64,000 bases of DNA, from contig NZ_CP054916.1 in the NCBI RefSeq assembly GCF_013364155.1, positions 4,771,001-4,835,000 of the forward strand, given 5' to 3'. The notes beneath the pieces are model-generated. The model was not told the DNA's origin, did not search any database, and saw only the letters and a program-made list of their open reading frames with translations. Numbering within the stretch: the stretch's first letter is position 1; every line of letters begins with the position of its first letter. Origin of the DNA: Streptomyces sp. NA02950. Its GTDB lineage: Bacteria; Actinomycetota; Actinomycetes; Streptomycetales; Streptomycetaceae. A program made the translations under genes and the position numbers. Below are positions 24,663 through 31,712 of the stretch, piece by piece.

Positions 24663-25838
24663 TCAGCTCAGGTCGGGCACCCTCTGCTCTGGCCTGTCGA
24701 GCCAGGCCACGTGCTCACCTTCGGGTGTGATCGTCATGCCGAAGCGGTCCGGCCCAGGTCTGCCCATGGACCGCCACCATTGATAAGCAACCTCGACCGC
24801 GGCCCACAGGCGACGGGGGCCGTGCTCCCAGACAGTGAACCGATCGTCGGTCCGACCGTCCCAGTCGACGGCCGCCCAGGACGCGGCATCGGTGGTGGCC
24901 AGCCACAGCCGGGAAGCCACCCCGTCCACGTCGGGGTCGTTGTGCCAGGTCCGCCAGACGTTCCGCAGCTGGAGCCCGATGGCGAACTGAGCCGCCCAAT
25001 CATCCCCAGTCACTGCCCATGGCGACAGGCGGGTGATCGACTCGGTGGGTAGGTGCTCATCCCGTACCACGTCCCGGTAGATCCGCAGGTCGGTGCGTTG
25101 GTTGCGCATGAGCATGAACGCCGAGTGCGGAGAGAACCACCCCGATGCCAGCCCCTGCCCGTCCACCGTCAGCCGCAACAGGCCGTAGCAGAACCACGGC
25201 GACTCCCACGGGGTCAAGATCACCCCGCCTGGCTTCGTCTGTTCCACCCAGGCACGGGGCACCTGCCGCACCGAACAGGTAGCAATCACCCGGTCATACG
25301 GAGCGCCTGCCGCGTATCCAGCCGCGCCGTCACCGGTGACTACCTGCGGTTCCAAACCCACAGCCTTGAGGCTGGCCGCAGCCTGCGCGGCAAGAGCGGG
25401 ATCCACCTCTACCGTGGTCACCAAGCCCGCACCCAGGCGATGCGACAAGAGGCCAGCGTTCCAGCCCGTGCCCGTCCCGATCTCCAGCACGCGATGCCCG
25501 TTCGCCACGCTCAGCATGGTGAGCATGCGAATGACGATGGATGGTGCGGACGCCGACGACGAGGGCCAACGCTCGCCATTGCTCGGATCGGCACCATCGT
25601 TGATCTGTGTCACCACCGGGCCGTCCGCGTAGGCCGTGTGGAGCCAGGCCGACGGATCCGCACTCCGGGTGCAGACAGCCAAGTCATCCCCCACCCATAC
25701 CTTCTCGGGCAGGAACGCGTGCCGGGGAGCGGCCCAGAATGCCCGTTCCCACTCCGGCGCGATCGCCCCGGACAGCGCTTCGTTGAGAGTGCCGAGCAGA
25801 CCGCGCATGGCGATCTGCTCAGCTCCGTTGTTCACCAT
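24663..25838 (-). CDS. Protein-L-isoaspartate O-methyltransferase homologue, RiPP-type
   Basis: The product has about 391 residues from the ATG ending at 25838; the frame extends to 26006 but that part overlaps the peptide gene in another frame. Residues 1-220 are a PIMT-type Rossmann methyltransferase: PEWERAFWAAPRHAFLP at the start, a SASAPSIVIRML segment in the place of the PIMT substrate loop, and the SAM motif VLEIGTGTGWNAGLLS. A C-terminal extension of about 170 residues (for example WAAVDWDGRTDDRFTVWEHG) is absent from housekeeping PIMT but present in homologues beside RiPP precursors, which methylate Asp to drive aspartimide or isoaspartate formation. It is last in an operon with two tiny peptides. 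Confidence 0.8.
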   Translation of the reverse strand: MVNNGAEQIAMRGLLGTLNEALSGAIAPEWERAFWAAPRHAFLPEKVWVGDDLAVCTRSADPSAWLHTAYADGPVVTQINDGADPSNGERWPSSSASAPSIVIRMLTMLSVANGHRVLEIGTGTGWNAGLLSHRLGAGLVTTVEVDPALAAQAAASLKAVGLEPQVVTGDGAAGYAAGAPYDRVIATCSVRQVPRAWVEQTKPGGVILTPWESPWFCYGLLRLTVDGQGLASGWFSPHSAFMLMRNQRTDLRIYRDVVRDEHLPTESITRLSPWAVTGDDWAAQFAIGLQLRNVWRTWHNDPDVDGVASRLWLATTDAASWAAVDWDGRTDDRFTVWEHGPRRLWAAVEVAYQWWRSMGRPGPDRFGMTITPEGEHVAWLDRPEQRVPDLS

Positions 25839-25851
25839 CACCGGGCGCGCT

Positions 25852-25980
25852 CTACTTCCCGTGCTTCGGCGGCTGCTTGGGCTGCGCCGTGTCTGGCGAC
25901 GGCGCCGACGTCCCCGGGTCCTTCTTCCCCGCATGCTTCCCGTCGCCCCCGCTGTCACCCTTGCCAGTGCCCCATGCCAT
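25852..25980 (-). CDS. 42-residue Asp/Gly/Lys-rich peptide, candidate RiPP precursor
   Basis: The ATG ending at 25980 has an excellent GAGGGAG site six bases upstream. The peptide begins MAWGTGKGDSGGDGKHAGKK and continues with DPGTSAPSPDTAQ and a PKQPPKHGK tail. It has no Cys, is hydrophilic and basic, and has Asp at positions 9 (before Ser), 13 (before Gly), 21 and 30. Asp-Gly and Asp-Ser are the steps most prone to aspartimide formation. It sits 13 bp upstream of the PIMT homologue. A longer in-frame start (ATG ending at 26067, ATGA-coupled to the previous peptide) would give 71 residues. The precursor role is inference. Confidence 0.65.
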   Translation of the reverse strand: MAWGTGKGDSGGDGKHAGKKDPGTSAPSPDTAQPKQPPKHGK

Positions 25981-26063
25981 GACTGCTCCCTCGGTTGTGG
26001 TGTCACTGCTGTGGTGGAACAACTCGCCCGGCCCCCAGTCGCAACAGCGACCAGAGACGAGGG

Positions 26064-26165
26064 TCATTGGGCAGCCGCCAGGGCCAAGACCAGGCCGATA
26101 CTGACGGCGATCATGAAGACGTAGAGCGGGCCAGCGAAGCGGCACACAAAGTCGACAAGCCGCAT
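26064..26165 (-). CDS. 33-residue single-pass membrane peptide
   Basis: The peptide starts MRLVDFVCRFAGPLYVFMIA and continues as a hydrophobic helix to a short AAAQ end: one transmembrane segment with one Cys and a basic N-terminus. GGGGGG lies eight bases upstream of the ATG. The ATG overlaps the stop of the preceding gene (TGATG) and its stop overlaps a possible ATG of the following peptide (ATGA). The tight coupling argues that it is translated. It could anchor or export the adjacent peptide, or act as a small toxin-like membrane peptide. Confidence 0.55.
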   Translation of the reverse strand: MRLVDFVCRFAGPLYVFMIAVSIGLVLALAAAQ

Positions 26166-26569
26166 CACGAACCCCCCGCTTCTGCGGAGTTCAACAGCCC
26201 TGAGACCTCCAGGAGCCATCTACAGGTGTAGCCCAAGGTCTTCACACGCCACGCGGCGGACTGCAATCCGGCGCCGAGCCCTTGGGCCATCTCGTGTGGA
26301 ATGGTGTCCAGCTTGCTGCGCCTCTGGTACCACTCCACCGAGCCGCGCCACATGCCGTCAATCTGCTTCGTGGCCAGTGGCATCAGCGCCTGGATGTGCT
26401 GTAGCAGAGCCCCATGCAACTCGCACAGGTCTGCGTACGGGGGCAACGCCGACCGCTCCGCCAAGGCTTTGCTGATCACCGTCTTGAGGCCATCGATATC
26501 TACTGGCTGACGGCCCCCTTCAGTCGTGAGCGCCAGTACCTCATTGTCTGGGGGCCAACTTCCCCCCAC
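26165..26569 (-). CDS. DUF6415-like protein, first gene of the peptide operon
   Basis: The product has about 134 residues if translation starts at the GTG ending at 26569, which has AAGGGG at 6-base spacing; ATGs ending at 26584, 26602, 26614 and 26635 are in frame without comparable sites. The protein is helical, with LPPYADLCELHGALLQHIQA as its best-conserved-looking part and a Trp-rich end (WRGSVEWYQRRSK, LGYTCRWLLE). It resembles small Streptomyces proteins annotated DUF6415, found with natural-product genes, but this match is from memory and weak. The stop overlaps the membrane-peptide ATG. Confidence 0.6.
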   Translation of the reverse strand: MGGSWPPDNEVLALTTEGGRQPVDIDGLKTVISKALAERSALPPYADLCELHGALLQHIQALMPLATKQIDGMWRGSVEWYQRRSKLDTIPHEMAQGLGAGLQSAAWRVKTLGYTCRWLLEVSGLLNSAEAGGS

Positions 26570-26650
26570 CTCATGCCCCTTCATGCCTGTCTGCGGCTGC
26601 ATGGGTAACAGCATCACGGTGGACGACCCCCGCAATCGATATCCACGTGA

Positions 26651-26667
26651 TTACCCACCGTGGGTAA
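26651..26667. promoter_or_regulatory. Palindromic operator between the peptide operon and its regulator
   Basis: TTACCCAC and GTGGGTAA form a perfect 8-bp inverted repeat around one base. A further half-site (GGGTAA) occurs at about 26604. TAAAAT at 26665-26670 can serve as a -10 for the rightward regulator. The site can control both directions. Confidence 0.6.
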
Positions 26668-26718
26668 AATCGCCGGTAGCCTCCCGACCAAGCACCACGC
26701 ACCCACGGAGTGCCGCTC

Positions 26719-28044
26719 GTGACCAAGTACCAGGAGCCCGATGGGCTCCCCGCCCGCTTGTTGAGCAGCACCGAGATGATCGACGCGTGCCGAGAACGCG
26801 ACTTCTCCAAGATCTTCATGCTGGCGAAGAGTCGGGGTGGCTTCTATCCGTCACTGATCGCACGCCGCTGCGAGCTGACGCCCAGCCGGGTCGGGGAGGT
26901 TCTATCCGGCCAACGAGCCATCAGGGACATGCTCGTCATCGAGCGCGTATCTGATGGGCTTCGCATCCCCGGTCACATGCTCGGACTCGCTCAGCGACAG
27001 TGGGAGACGCCAAAGACGTTGCAGGCTGGCGCCGTAGCGCCGCCGAACTCCCCTCCGTTCGTAGCCAAACAGAGTTCCGAACCAGGCAGCACGGTTCCGA
27101 GCGTCGATCTGGACAGCATCCTTGCAGTCGCTACAGGGCCGCGACTCAGTCCGTCCACCCTGCGCGCCCTCCACTCGTCGATCGAGGACTACTGGCGTCG
27201 CGATGACGAACACGGAGGCGAGGCCCTACGCCCGGCCGTTGTCGGGCAGCTCCGCTATGTCCTAGGGATGATCAAGGAAGCATCCGAAGGCGAGTTTCGG
27301 CGTAGCCTGCACAGCATTGCCGCCGAACTAGCCAGGCTCACCGGCTGGACGTACTTCGACGCACGCCAGTACAGCCAGGCCCGCGTCTACTTCGCCGAAG
27401 CCTTGCAGCTCGCCAAGGCCATTGACGACCACCAATTCATGGCGAACGTCCTGGCCTGCATGAGCCTCCAAGGCACTTATGAAGACCGACCGGCCGACGC
27501 CGTAGCACTTTCGACAGCAGCGCAGGACAACGTCCGCAGGCGCTGCGGCACCCCCCGAGTGATGGCCATGCTGTCGATGCGCGAGGCTTTCGCACACGCT
27601 TCGATGAGCAACCGCAGGGAAACGCATACAGCGCTGGCCGAGGCGCACCGACAGTTCGAACGGATCTCGGATGCCGACCCGGACCCGGCATGGGTGACGT
27701 ACTTCGATGAACCCAAGTTGCTCGTGGACACCGGCATTGCCCGCGCTCAGCTCGGCGAGGCCACCGCAGCCGAACCCTTGATCGCTGATGCGTTGCGACG
27801 GGAGCCCGTAGGTAACCAGCGGGGCCGAGCGTTCCACTCCTTCTGGCTTGCTACCGCGCAGCTACAACAAGGCAAGGTTGAGGAGGCGTGCTATACCGCC
27901 ACCGCGGCACTGGAAACCGCTACGGTCGTCGGCTCCGAGCGCATCACGGGGCACCTGCGTGAGTTCCACCAGCGCCTAGCCTCGTTCAACAAGGAGCCCG
28001 CAGCCATCACGTTCGAGGCACGGCTGCGGGCGATGCTGCACTGA
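26719..28044 (+). CDS. HTH regulator with C-terminal TPR-like region
   Basis: The product has about 441 residues from the GTG at 26719 (GGAG eight bases upstream; a GTG at 26710 is an alternative). An N-terminal HTH (RDFSKIFMLAKSRGGFYPSL, then ARRCELTPSRVGEVLSGQRA) is followed by a helical repeat region (about 150-440; for example YFAEALQLAKAIDDHQFMAN) resembling tetratricopeptide repeats. Such proteins act as signal-responsive regulators in Streptomyces. It diverges from the peptide/methyltransferase operon across the TTACCCAC palindrome, so it is the likely local regulator. Its codon use is somewhat less GC-rich than the chromosome, in keeping with mobile cargo. Confidence 0.8.
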   Translation: MTKYQEPDGLPARLLSSTEMIDACRERDFSKIFMLAKSRGGFYPSLIARRCELTPSRVGEVLSGQRAIRDMLVIERVSDGLRIPGHMLGLAQRQWETPKTLQAGAVAPPNSPPFVAKQSSEPGSTVPSVDLDSILAVATGPRLSPSTLRALHSSIEDYWRRDDEHGGEALRPAVVGQLRYVLGMIKEASEGEFRRSLHSIAAELARLTGWTYFDARQYSQARVYFAEALQLAKAIDDHQFMANVLACMSLQGTYEDRPADAVALSTAAQDNVRRRCGTPRVMAMLSMREAFAHASMSNRRETHTALAEAHRQFERISDADPDPAWVTYFDEPKLLVDTGIARAQLGEATAAEPLIADALRREPVGNQRGRAFHSFWLATAQLQQGKVEEACYTATAALETATVVGSERITGHLREFHQRLASFNKEPAAITFEARLRAMLH

Positions 28045-28047
28045 TGG

Positions 28048-28581
28048 TCAGCGGATCGATTCGTCCATCAGCACGTACAACAGGCCCACCAGGGATCCAC
28101 TGCTGACGATCTCGCGTCGGTCGATCATGCCTCGGATGCGGTCCAAGGCGATCCACTCGATGCGGTCGGACTCGTTCTTCTCCGTCGGGTCTCCGATGTG
28201 TATTGCTCCATCGGCCCGGAAGACGTAGTGCTGGGAGTCGGTGATCCCGTTCGCAGGCTCCCCGTAGACCAACGGCTTCATCGGACCGGGGCGCCAGCCA
28301 GTCTCCTCTTCCACTTCGCGGGCAGCTGCGGCCTCGGGCGACTCGCCTTCCTCGATCAGCCCCATAGGCAGTTCCCAGGCCCATGCGTCCGTGATGAAGC
28401 GATGCCGCCACATCATGAGGACTTCCCGCTGTTCGTTCACCACGGCCGCAACGGCAAGGTGCCGTAGCCGGACGACGTGGTGTTCCCAGCGTCGGCCGTC
28501 CGGCTGCTCAACATCGACAAGGCATAGGTTCACCCATGGGTTGGTGTAGATCTGCCGCTCACCGTAGGTCTTCCACTGCAT
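28048..28581 (-). CDS. Nudix hydrolase
   Basis: The product has 177 residues from the ATG ending at 28581 (GAGGGG eight bases upstream). The Nudix box is complete: GLIEEGESPEAAAAREVEEE with the following TGW, matching Gx5Ex7REUxEExGU. The fold resembles ADP-ribose pyrophosphatase-type Nudix enzymes (RLRHLAVAAVVNEQREVLMM before the box). It hydrolyses a nucleoside diphosphate linked to another moiety; the substrate is unknown. It is convergent with the regulator, three bases apart. Nudix genes recur at 33.8 and 63.3 kb beside other element borders. Confidence 0.85.
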   Translation of the reverse strand: MQWKTYGERQIYTNPWVNLCLVDVEQPDGRRWEHHVVRLRHLAVAAVVNEQREVLMMWRHRFITDAWAWELPMGLIEEGESPEAAAAREVEEETGWRPGPMKPLVYGEPANGITDSQHYVFRADGAIHIGDPTEKNESDRIEWIALDRIRGMIDRREIVSSGSLVGLLYVLMDESIR

Positions 28582-28903
28582 GGATGCCGCCCCTCTCGCA
28601 TGTGGCATCAAGCATCCCAGATGACCGGGGGCCCACCGAGGGTGACGCCAGTCCCGCTATCAGGTCCTGTGCTTCACCAGCCGCCGACACCTGCTGTACG
28701 AGCCCAGCCCGGAGGAGCCCGCGGCCGCTTCAGGTTGTGGGTGCGGTGCCTGAGCCGCAGCACGCAGTGCGCAGGGATTGATCGTTCGCGATCGGCGTGA
28801 CGGCAACGCTGACGGCAACGACGGCACACGGCGCCCATCAGCGGCCCTCCCCGGGCACTAGCTCAGGCCGCCGCCGAAGCCCATGGCAGCACCCTGCCCG
28901 AAC
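28582..28903. other. Non-coding end of the AICE
   Basis: No gene is visible. It contains the Nudix promoter and two TGACGGCAACG repeats (28798-28808 and 28810-28820), matching the repeats beside int and probably serving as distal arm-type sites. Confidence 0.5.
28798..28820. promoter_or_regulatory. Candidate integrase arm-type sites, distal end
   Basis: Two direct copies of TGACGGCAACG at 12-bp spacing, the same sequence family as the TTGACGGC repeats at 16572-16595. Confidence 0.5.
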
Positions 28904-28951
28904 CTACGGATCAAGAGGTTGCAGGTTCGAATCCTGCCGAGCGCGCAGCAG
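28904..28951. repeat. Attachment site, distal copy
   Basis: The second copy of the 48-bp direct repeat: the tRNA-Arg 3' half without its 5' half. An integrase remnant of a second element follows on the right, so this copy is also the left border of that element. Confidence 0.92.
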
Positions 28952-28954
28952 CTC

Positions 28955-28988
28955 AGAGGCCCCCTTCCAGAGATGGAAGGGGGCCTCT
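28955..28988 (+). terminator. Hairpin after the distal att site
   Basis: AGAGGCCCCCTTCCA and its complement form a 15-bp stem with a GAGA loop, a variant of the terminator at 16529-16560. Confidence 0.75.
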
Positions 28989-29007
28989 TGCGTTGCTGCG
29001 TGACTAC

Positions 29008-30543
29008 CGGTAGTTCGTTAAATCCGGCGGTAGAGGTCAATGCCGTGTCCGGTGGTGACCGCGTCGATCAGGGCCTGGAGCTCTGAGGGTGGGTCTGTGT
29101 CCGTCCAGGCTCGCCACCACCGGGTGAGGGTGATGGCGGGGGTGAGCCAGGACCGGATGGCCCGTAAGGCCCTGGGCCAGCAGGGCTGTTGGGGCTGGTG
29201 GGGTTCGGTTGATCCCCCTCTCTGGCCCGTCGTCGGGGCATGGGTCCGGCGCGGTGGCATCCAGGGGTCCCGGTGGGGCGAACCACTGGTCCCAGCAGAA
29301 GGAGAAGGCGCAGTTGACCAGGGTCTGGTGGCGGCGGATGGCGCGGTCGGAGCGGACTTGGAAGTCGGCCCAGCCGAGTTCGTCCTTGATCTGTTTGTAG
29401 CTCTGCTCGATCCAGGGCCGCAGTCCGTAGAGGTGGACGATCTCGGCGAGGCCCGCCGGCGGGTGCGGGCCGGTGGCAGCGTGGGGTGTGTCGGGGTGGG
29501 GCAGGCTGGTGGCCAGGTACCAGGTGGCCTTCTCCGGCAGGCTGCCCGGATCGGTGGTGGCCACGACCAGCCGGCAGGGAGAGTCGGGGCCGTAGCCGCC
29601 CAGGCGGGCATCAGCCGCCCACCAGGTCTCGGTGTGCCCGTCACGGAAGTGACGTTCCACGGGCATCCAGTCGCCTGGATGCCTGGCATCGCGCCAGGCC
29701 AGTGAGTGTGCGGCTTCGATGGGGGTGTGCGGCTGGTCGGCCGGAGCCCAGGTGCCGCGGTGCGGCTTGAGCGCGACCACGTAGGCCAGGCCGGCCTCGC
29801 GCAGTGCGAGGTACCAGTCGTCGCTGACCGAGTAGGCGCAGTCGGCGACCACCGCCCGGCAGCCGAAGCCGGCCTCCTTCCCTCGGGCCGCGAGGGCAGC
29901 GGCCAGCTGTGGTTTCGTGCGGAAGTCCGGGTCGGAGCGGCTGCGGGTGAAGTGGTGGGCGGGGGTGTAGGGAGCCGCGTGCAGCGGGTAGTACACACGG
30001 CCGTCGGTCCACACCGTGGTCACCGTGACGATGCCGTTGTCCGTCTTGCCGTACCGGCCCAGCCACTGTCGGCCCACGTGCGCGGTGGCCGTGCCGTCCT
30101 TACGGTCCCCGGAATCGTCGATCACGATGACCCCGCCGTCGTGCGGAGCCGTCGCCGACTGCTCACGCAGCAGCTCAAGCCGCCGGTCGTTGACCTGCTC
30201 GGCCTCCCAAGGGGACTCGGACAGGAAGAACTGCAGCCGCTGCACCCCCGCCGTCCCCGCACCCGCCACCGGCTCCGCCCCTGCCAGGCATGTGATCGTC
30301 TTGTTCCGCTCCCGTGGTGCCAGCAGTCCCGTCAGGTACTCGCGAAACCCCCGCCGCTGAGCCAGACTGAAGAAGAGGTCGTCGAACCGCGCCGCATAGT
30401 CCTCCAACGGCCCCGGCGCAGGCGGACACGGACGGCGAGCGGTCATCTTCAGCCCCCAGCCAGGTAGTTGACTCCTACCACCGGCCTACGACCAACCCGG
30501 CCTGCCGTCAACCCGCACCACCGCCGGATTTAACGAACTACCG
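29008..30543 (-). mobile_element. IS701-family insertion sequence, copy A
   Basis: 1536 bp, bounded by inverted repeats CGGTAGTTCGTTAAATCCGG at both ends. One transposase gene is read leftward. Copy B (31713-33174) is the same element inverted and 74 bp shorter. Confidence 0.9.
29037..30446 (-). CDS. IS701-family DDE transposase, copy A
   Basis: The product has 469 residues. The DDE catalytic triad is visible: VIDDSGDRKDG, VVADCAYS and KQIKDELG. The core runs to WDQWFAPPG. After that the reading frame encodes a Pro/His/Arg-rich tail, whereas the overlapping frame encodes a typical IS701 C-terminus (RALRAIRSWLTPAITLTRWW ... HGIDLYRRI). The transposase therefore appears frameshifted near its end, or uses ribosomal frameshifting at a G-run. 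Copy B shares this state. The catalytic core is intact. Confidence 0.88.
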   Translation of the reverse strand: MTARRPCPPAPGPLEDYAARFDDLFFSLAQRRGFREYLTGLLAPRERNKTITCLAGAEPVAGAGTAGVQRLQFFLSESPWEAEQVNDRRLELLREQSATAPHDGGVIVIDDSGDRKDGTATAHVGRQWLGRYGKTDNGIVTVTTVWTDGRVYYPLHAAPYTPAHHFTRSRSDPDFRTKPQLAAALAARGKEAGFGCRAVVADCAYSVSDDWYLALREAGLAYVVALKPHRGTWAPADQPHTPIEAAHSLAWRDARHPGDWMPVERHFRDGHTETWWAADARLGGYGPDSPCRLVVATTDPGSLPEKATWYLATSLPHPDTPHAATGPHPPAGLAEIVHLYGLRPWIEQSYKQIKDELGWADFQVRSDRAIRRHQTLVNCAFSFCWDQWFAPPGPLDATAPDPCPDDGPERGINRTPPAPTALLAQGLTGHPVLAHPRHHPHPVVASLDGHRPTLRAPGPDRRGHHRTRH

Positions 30544-30578
30544 CTACTGAGGTTGAACTCGTGATGTCGCTGGGGTGC

Positions 30579-31256
30579 TCAGGCGGGTCGGATGGTCAGG
30601 CCGGTCTCGGCGAGGCAGCCGTCTATGAGGTCGCTGCGGTACTGGATGTGCCGTAAGCCGCGTCGGATGCGGTGGACGAGGTGTTCGGGAGTGCTGAAGG
30701 CGACGTTGGAAAGCCAACCGCGCCGCAGCAGTGACCAGATCCCTTCGACGGGGTTGAGGTCGGGTGCGTAGGGCGGCAGGTAGTAAATGGTCAGCCAGTC
30801 CCGGACTGCCGCCCATTCCCGCAGGTCGGCGGCTTTGTGGACGTTCAGGTTGTCCCAGACGAGAACGATCGGGCCGCCGAGCTGCTGGTGGGCGGCGATC
30901 AGCAGGTCCCGGTAGTCGCGCCAGGAGAAGCTTTTGCGTCCGTCGCGCGGGCCGTCGTCCCGGCGCGGCCGGTAGATCAGCCGGGACCGGTGGCCGGGTT
31001 TGTAGCAGGTCAGCGCAGCGATCGATATCCGTCTGCGCGAACGGCCGCGGACCCGCACCACCGGGGTCCGGCCGCGCTGGGACCAGGTTTTCGCCTGCGG
31101 CGGCGTCATGGAGAATCCGGCTTCGTCCTCAAAGACCAGCCAGGCTCCACTCACCGCCGCGAGCCTTCCGCGCAGGGCCACACCTCCTTGACCCACCCGG
31201 CCACCGCATCGTCGTCCCGCTCCATCGCCCGTCGGGCCGGGACCTGGCAGGACCAT
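30579..31256 (-). CDS. IS630-family transposase, catalytic part (orfB)
   Basis: The DDE domain is visible: FEDEAGFSMTPP, VLVWDNLNVHK and YAPDLNPVEGIWS. The genuine part begins near LAAVSGAWLVFEDE; the first 30 residues of the open frame are the shifted overlap with orfA. Together with orfA it makes a full IS630 transposase, probably by programmed frameshifting in the overlap 31151-31256. Confidence 0.85.
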   Translation of the reverse strand: MVLPGPGPTGDGAGRRCGGRVGQGGVALRGRLAAVSGAWLVFEDEAGFSMTPPQAKTWSQRGRTPVVRVRGRSRRRISIAALTCYKPGHRSRLIYRPRRDDGPRDGRKSFSWRDYRDLLIAAHQQLGGPIVLVWDNLNVHKAADLREWAAVRDWLTIYYLPPYAPDLNPVEGIWSLLRRGWLSNVAFSTPEHLVHRIRRGLRHIQYRSDLIDGCLAETGLTIRPA

Positions 31257-31663
31257 CCGTTACGGACCAGCAGCTTGCGCACGCCCTGGACCGTGTAGGT
31301 CAGGTGGAAGCGGCGGCCGATCACCGTCTTCACGCGGCTCAGGGTCCACCGCTGGTCTTCCCAGCCGTGAGCGGCCGCCCCTTTGGCCAGCTCTGCCTCC
31401 AACTGGGCGAACTGCTTATCGCTCAGTCGCGGCAGCGACGCCGGCCCCTGCGACCGCAGAGCCCGCGGACCGCCCTCGTCCCACACCTGCCGCCACCGCT
31501 GTACCGAGCGGACGCTGACGCGCAAGTCCTTGGCGATCACCGAGCTCGCCTCACCCTGGGCGAACCTCTCAGCCGCCTTCAGCCGTAACTCCTCGCGGAA
31601 CTGCTGCCGTTCGGCGGTCAGCCCGCCCCCTTGTGGATACCGCATGTCCTGGTGATACCGCAC
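31151..31663 (-). CDS. IS630-family transposase, HTH part (orfA)
   Basis: The product has 170 residues. The N-terminal region carries the helix-turn-helix of IS630 transposases (AERFAQGEASSVIAKDLRVS, then VRSVQRWRQVW), followed by the winged second HTH (WTLSRVKTVIGRRFHLTYTV). It ends at AGWVKEVWPCAEG, where the orfB frame takes over. This two-frame layout is usual for Streptomyces IS630 members. Confidence 0.85.
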   Translation of the reverse strand: MRYHQDMRYPQGGGLTAERQQFREELRLKAAERFAQGEASSVIAKDLRVSVRSVQRWRQVWDEGGPRALRSQGPASLPRLSDKQFAQLEAELAKGAAAHGWEDQRWTLSRVKTVIGRRFHLTYTVQGVRKLLVRNGWSCQVPARRAMERDDDAVAGWVKEVWPCAEGSRR

Positions 31664-31712
31664 AGACGACGAGCCGTCAGCCCCTACGACACCACGAGTT
31701 CAACCTCAGTAA

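Larger units (their letters stand above)
16478..28951. mobile_element. Actinomycete integrative and conjugative element (AICE) at tRNA-Arg
   Basis: A 12.5-kb element lies between two identical 48-bp repeats (16478-16525 and 28904-28951) that start in the tRNA-Arg anticodon loop. It contains the full AICE core: tyrosine integrase, excisionase, RepSA-type rolling-circle initiator, SpdB-like spread protein, TraB/FtsK DNA translocase, small accessory genes and a GntR repressor of the KorSA type. Cargo is a putative RiPP operon with a divergent regulator and a Nudix gene. All core genes appear intact, so it may still excise and transfer as double-stranded DNA. Direct repeats resembling integrase arm sites lie inside both ends. 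Confidence 0.92.
30547..31709 (-). mobile_element. IS630-family insertion sequence
   Basis: About 1.16 kb with 22-bp inverted repeats (CTGAGGTTGAACTCGTGATG type, one mismatch), flanked on each side by TA, the target dinucleotide duplicated by IS630 elements. It lies in the 4-bp spacer between the two IS701 copies. Confidence 0.9.

Noticed and set aside
24663..28581. Lanthipeptide or lasso-peptide cluster
   Set aside because: No lanthionine synthetase, lasso cyclase or RiPP-recognition protein is seen, and the candidate 42-residue precursor has no Cys; only the methyltransferase is available.
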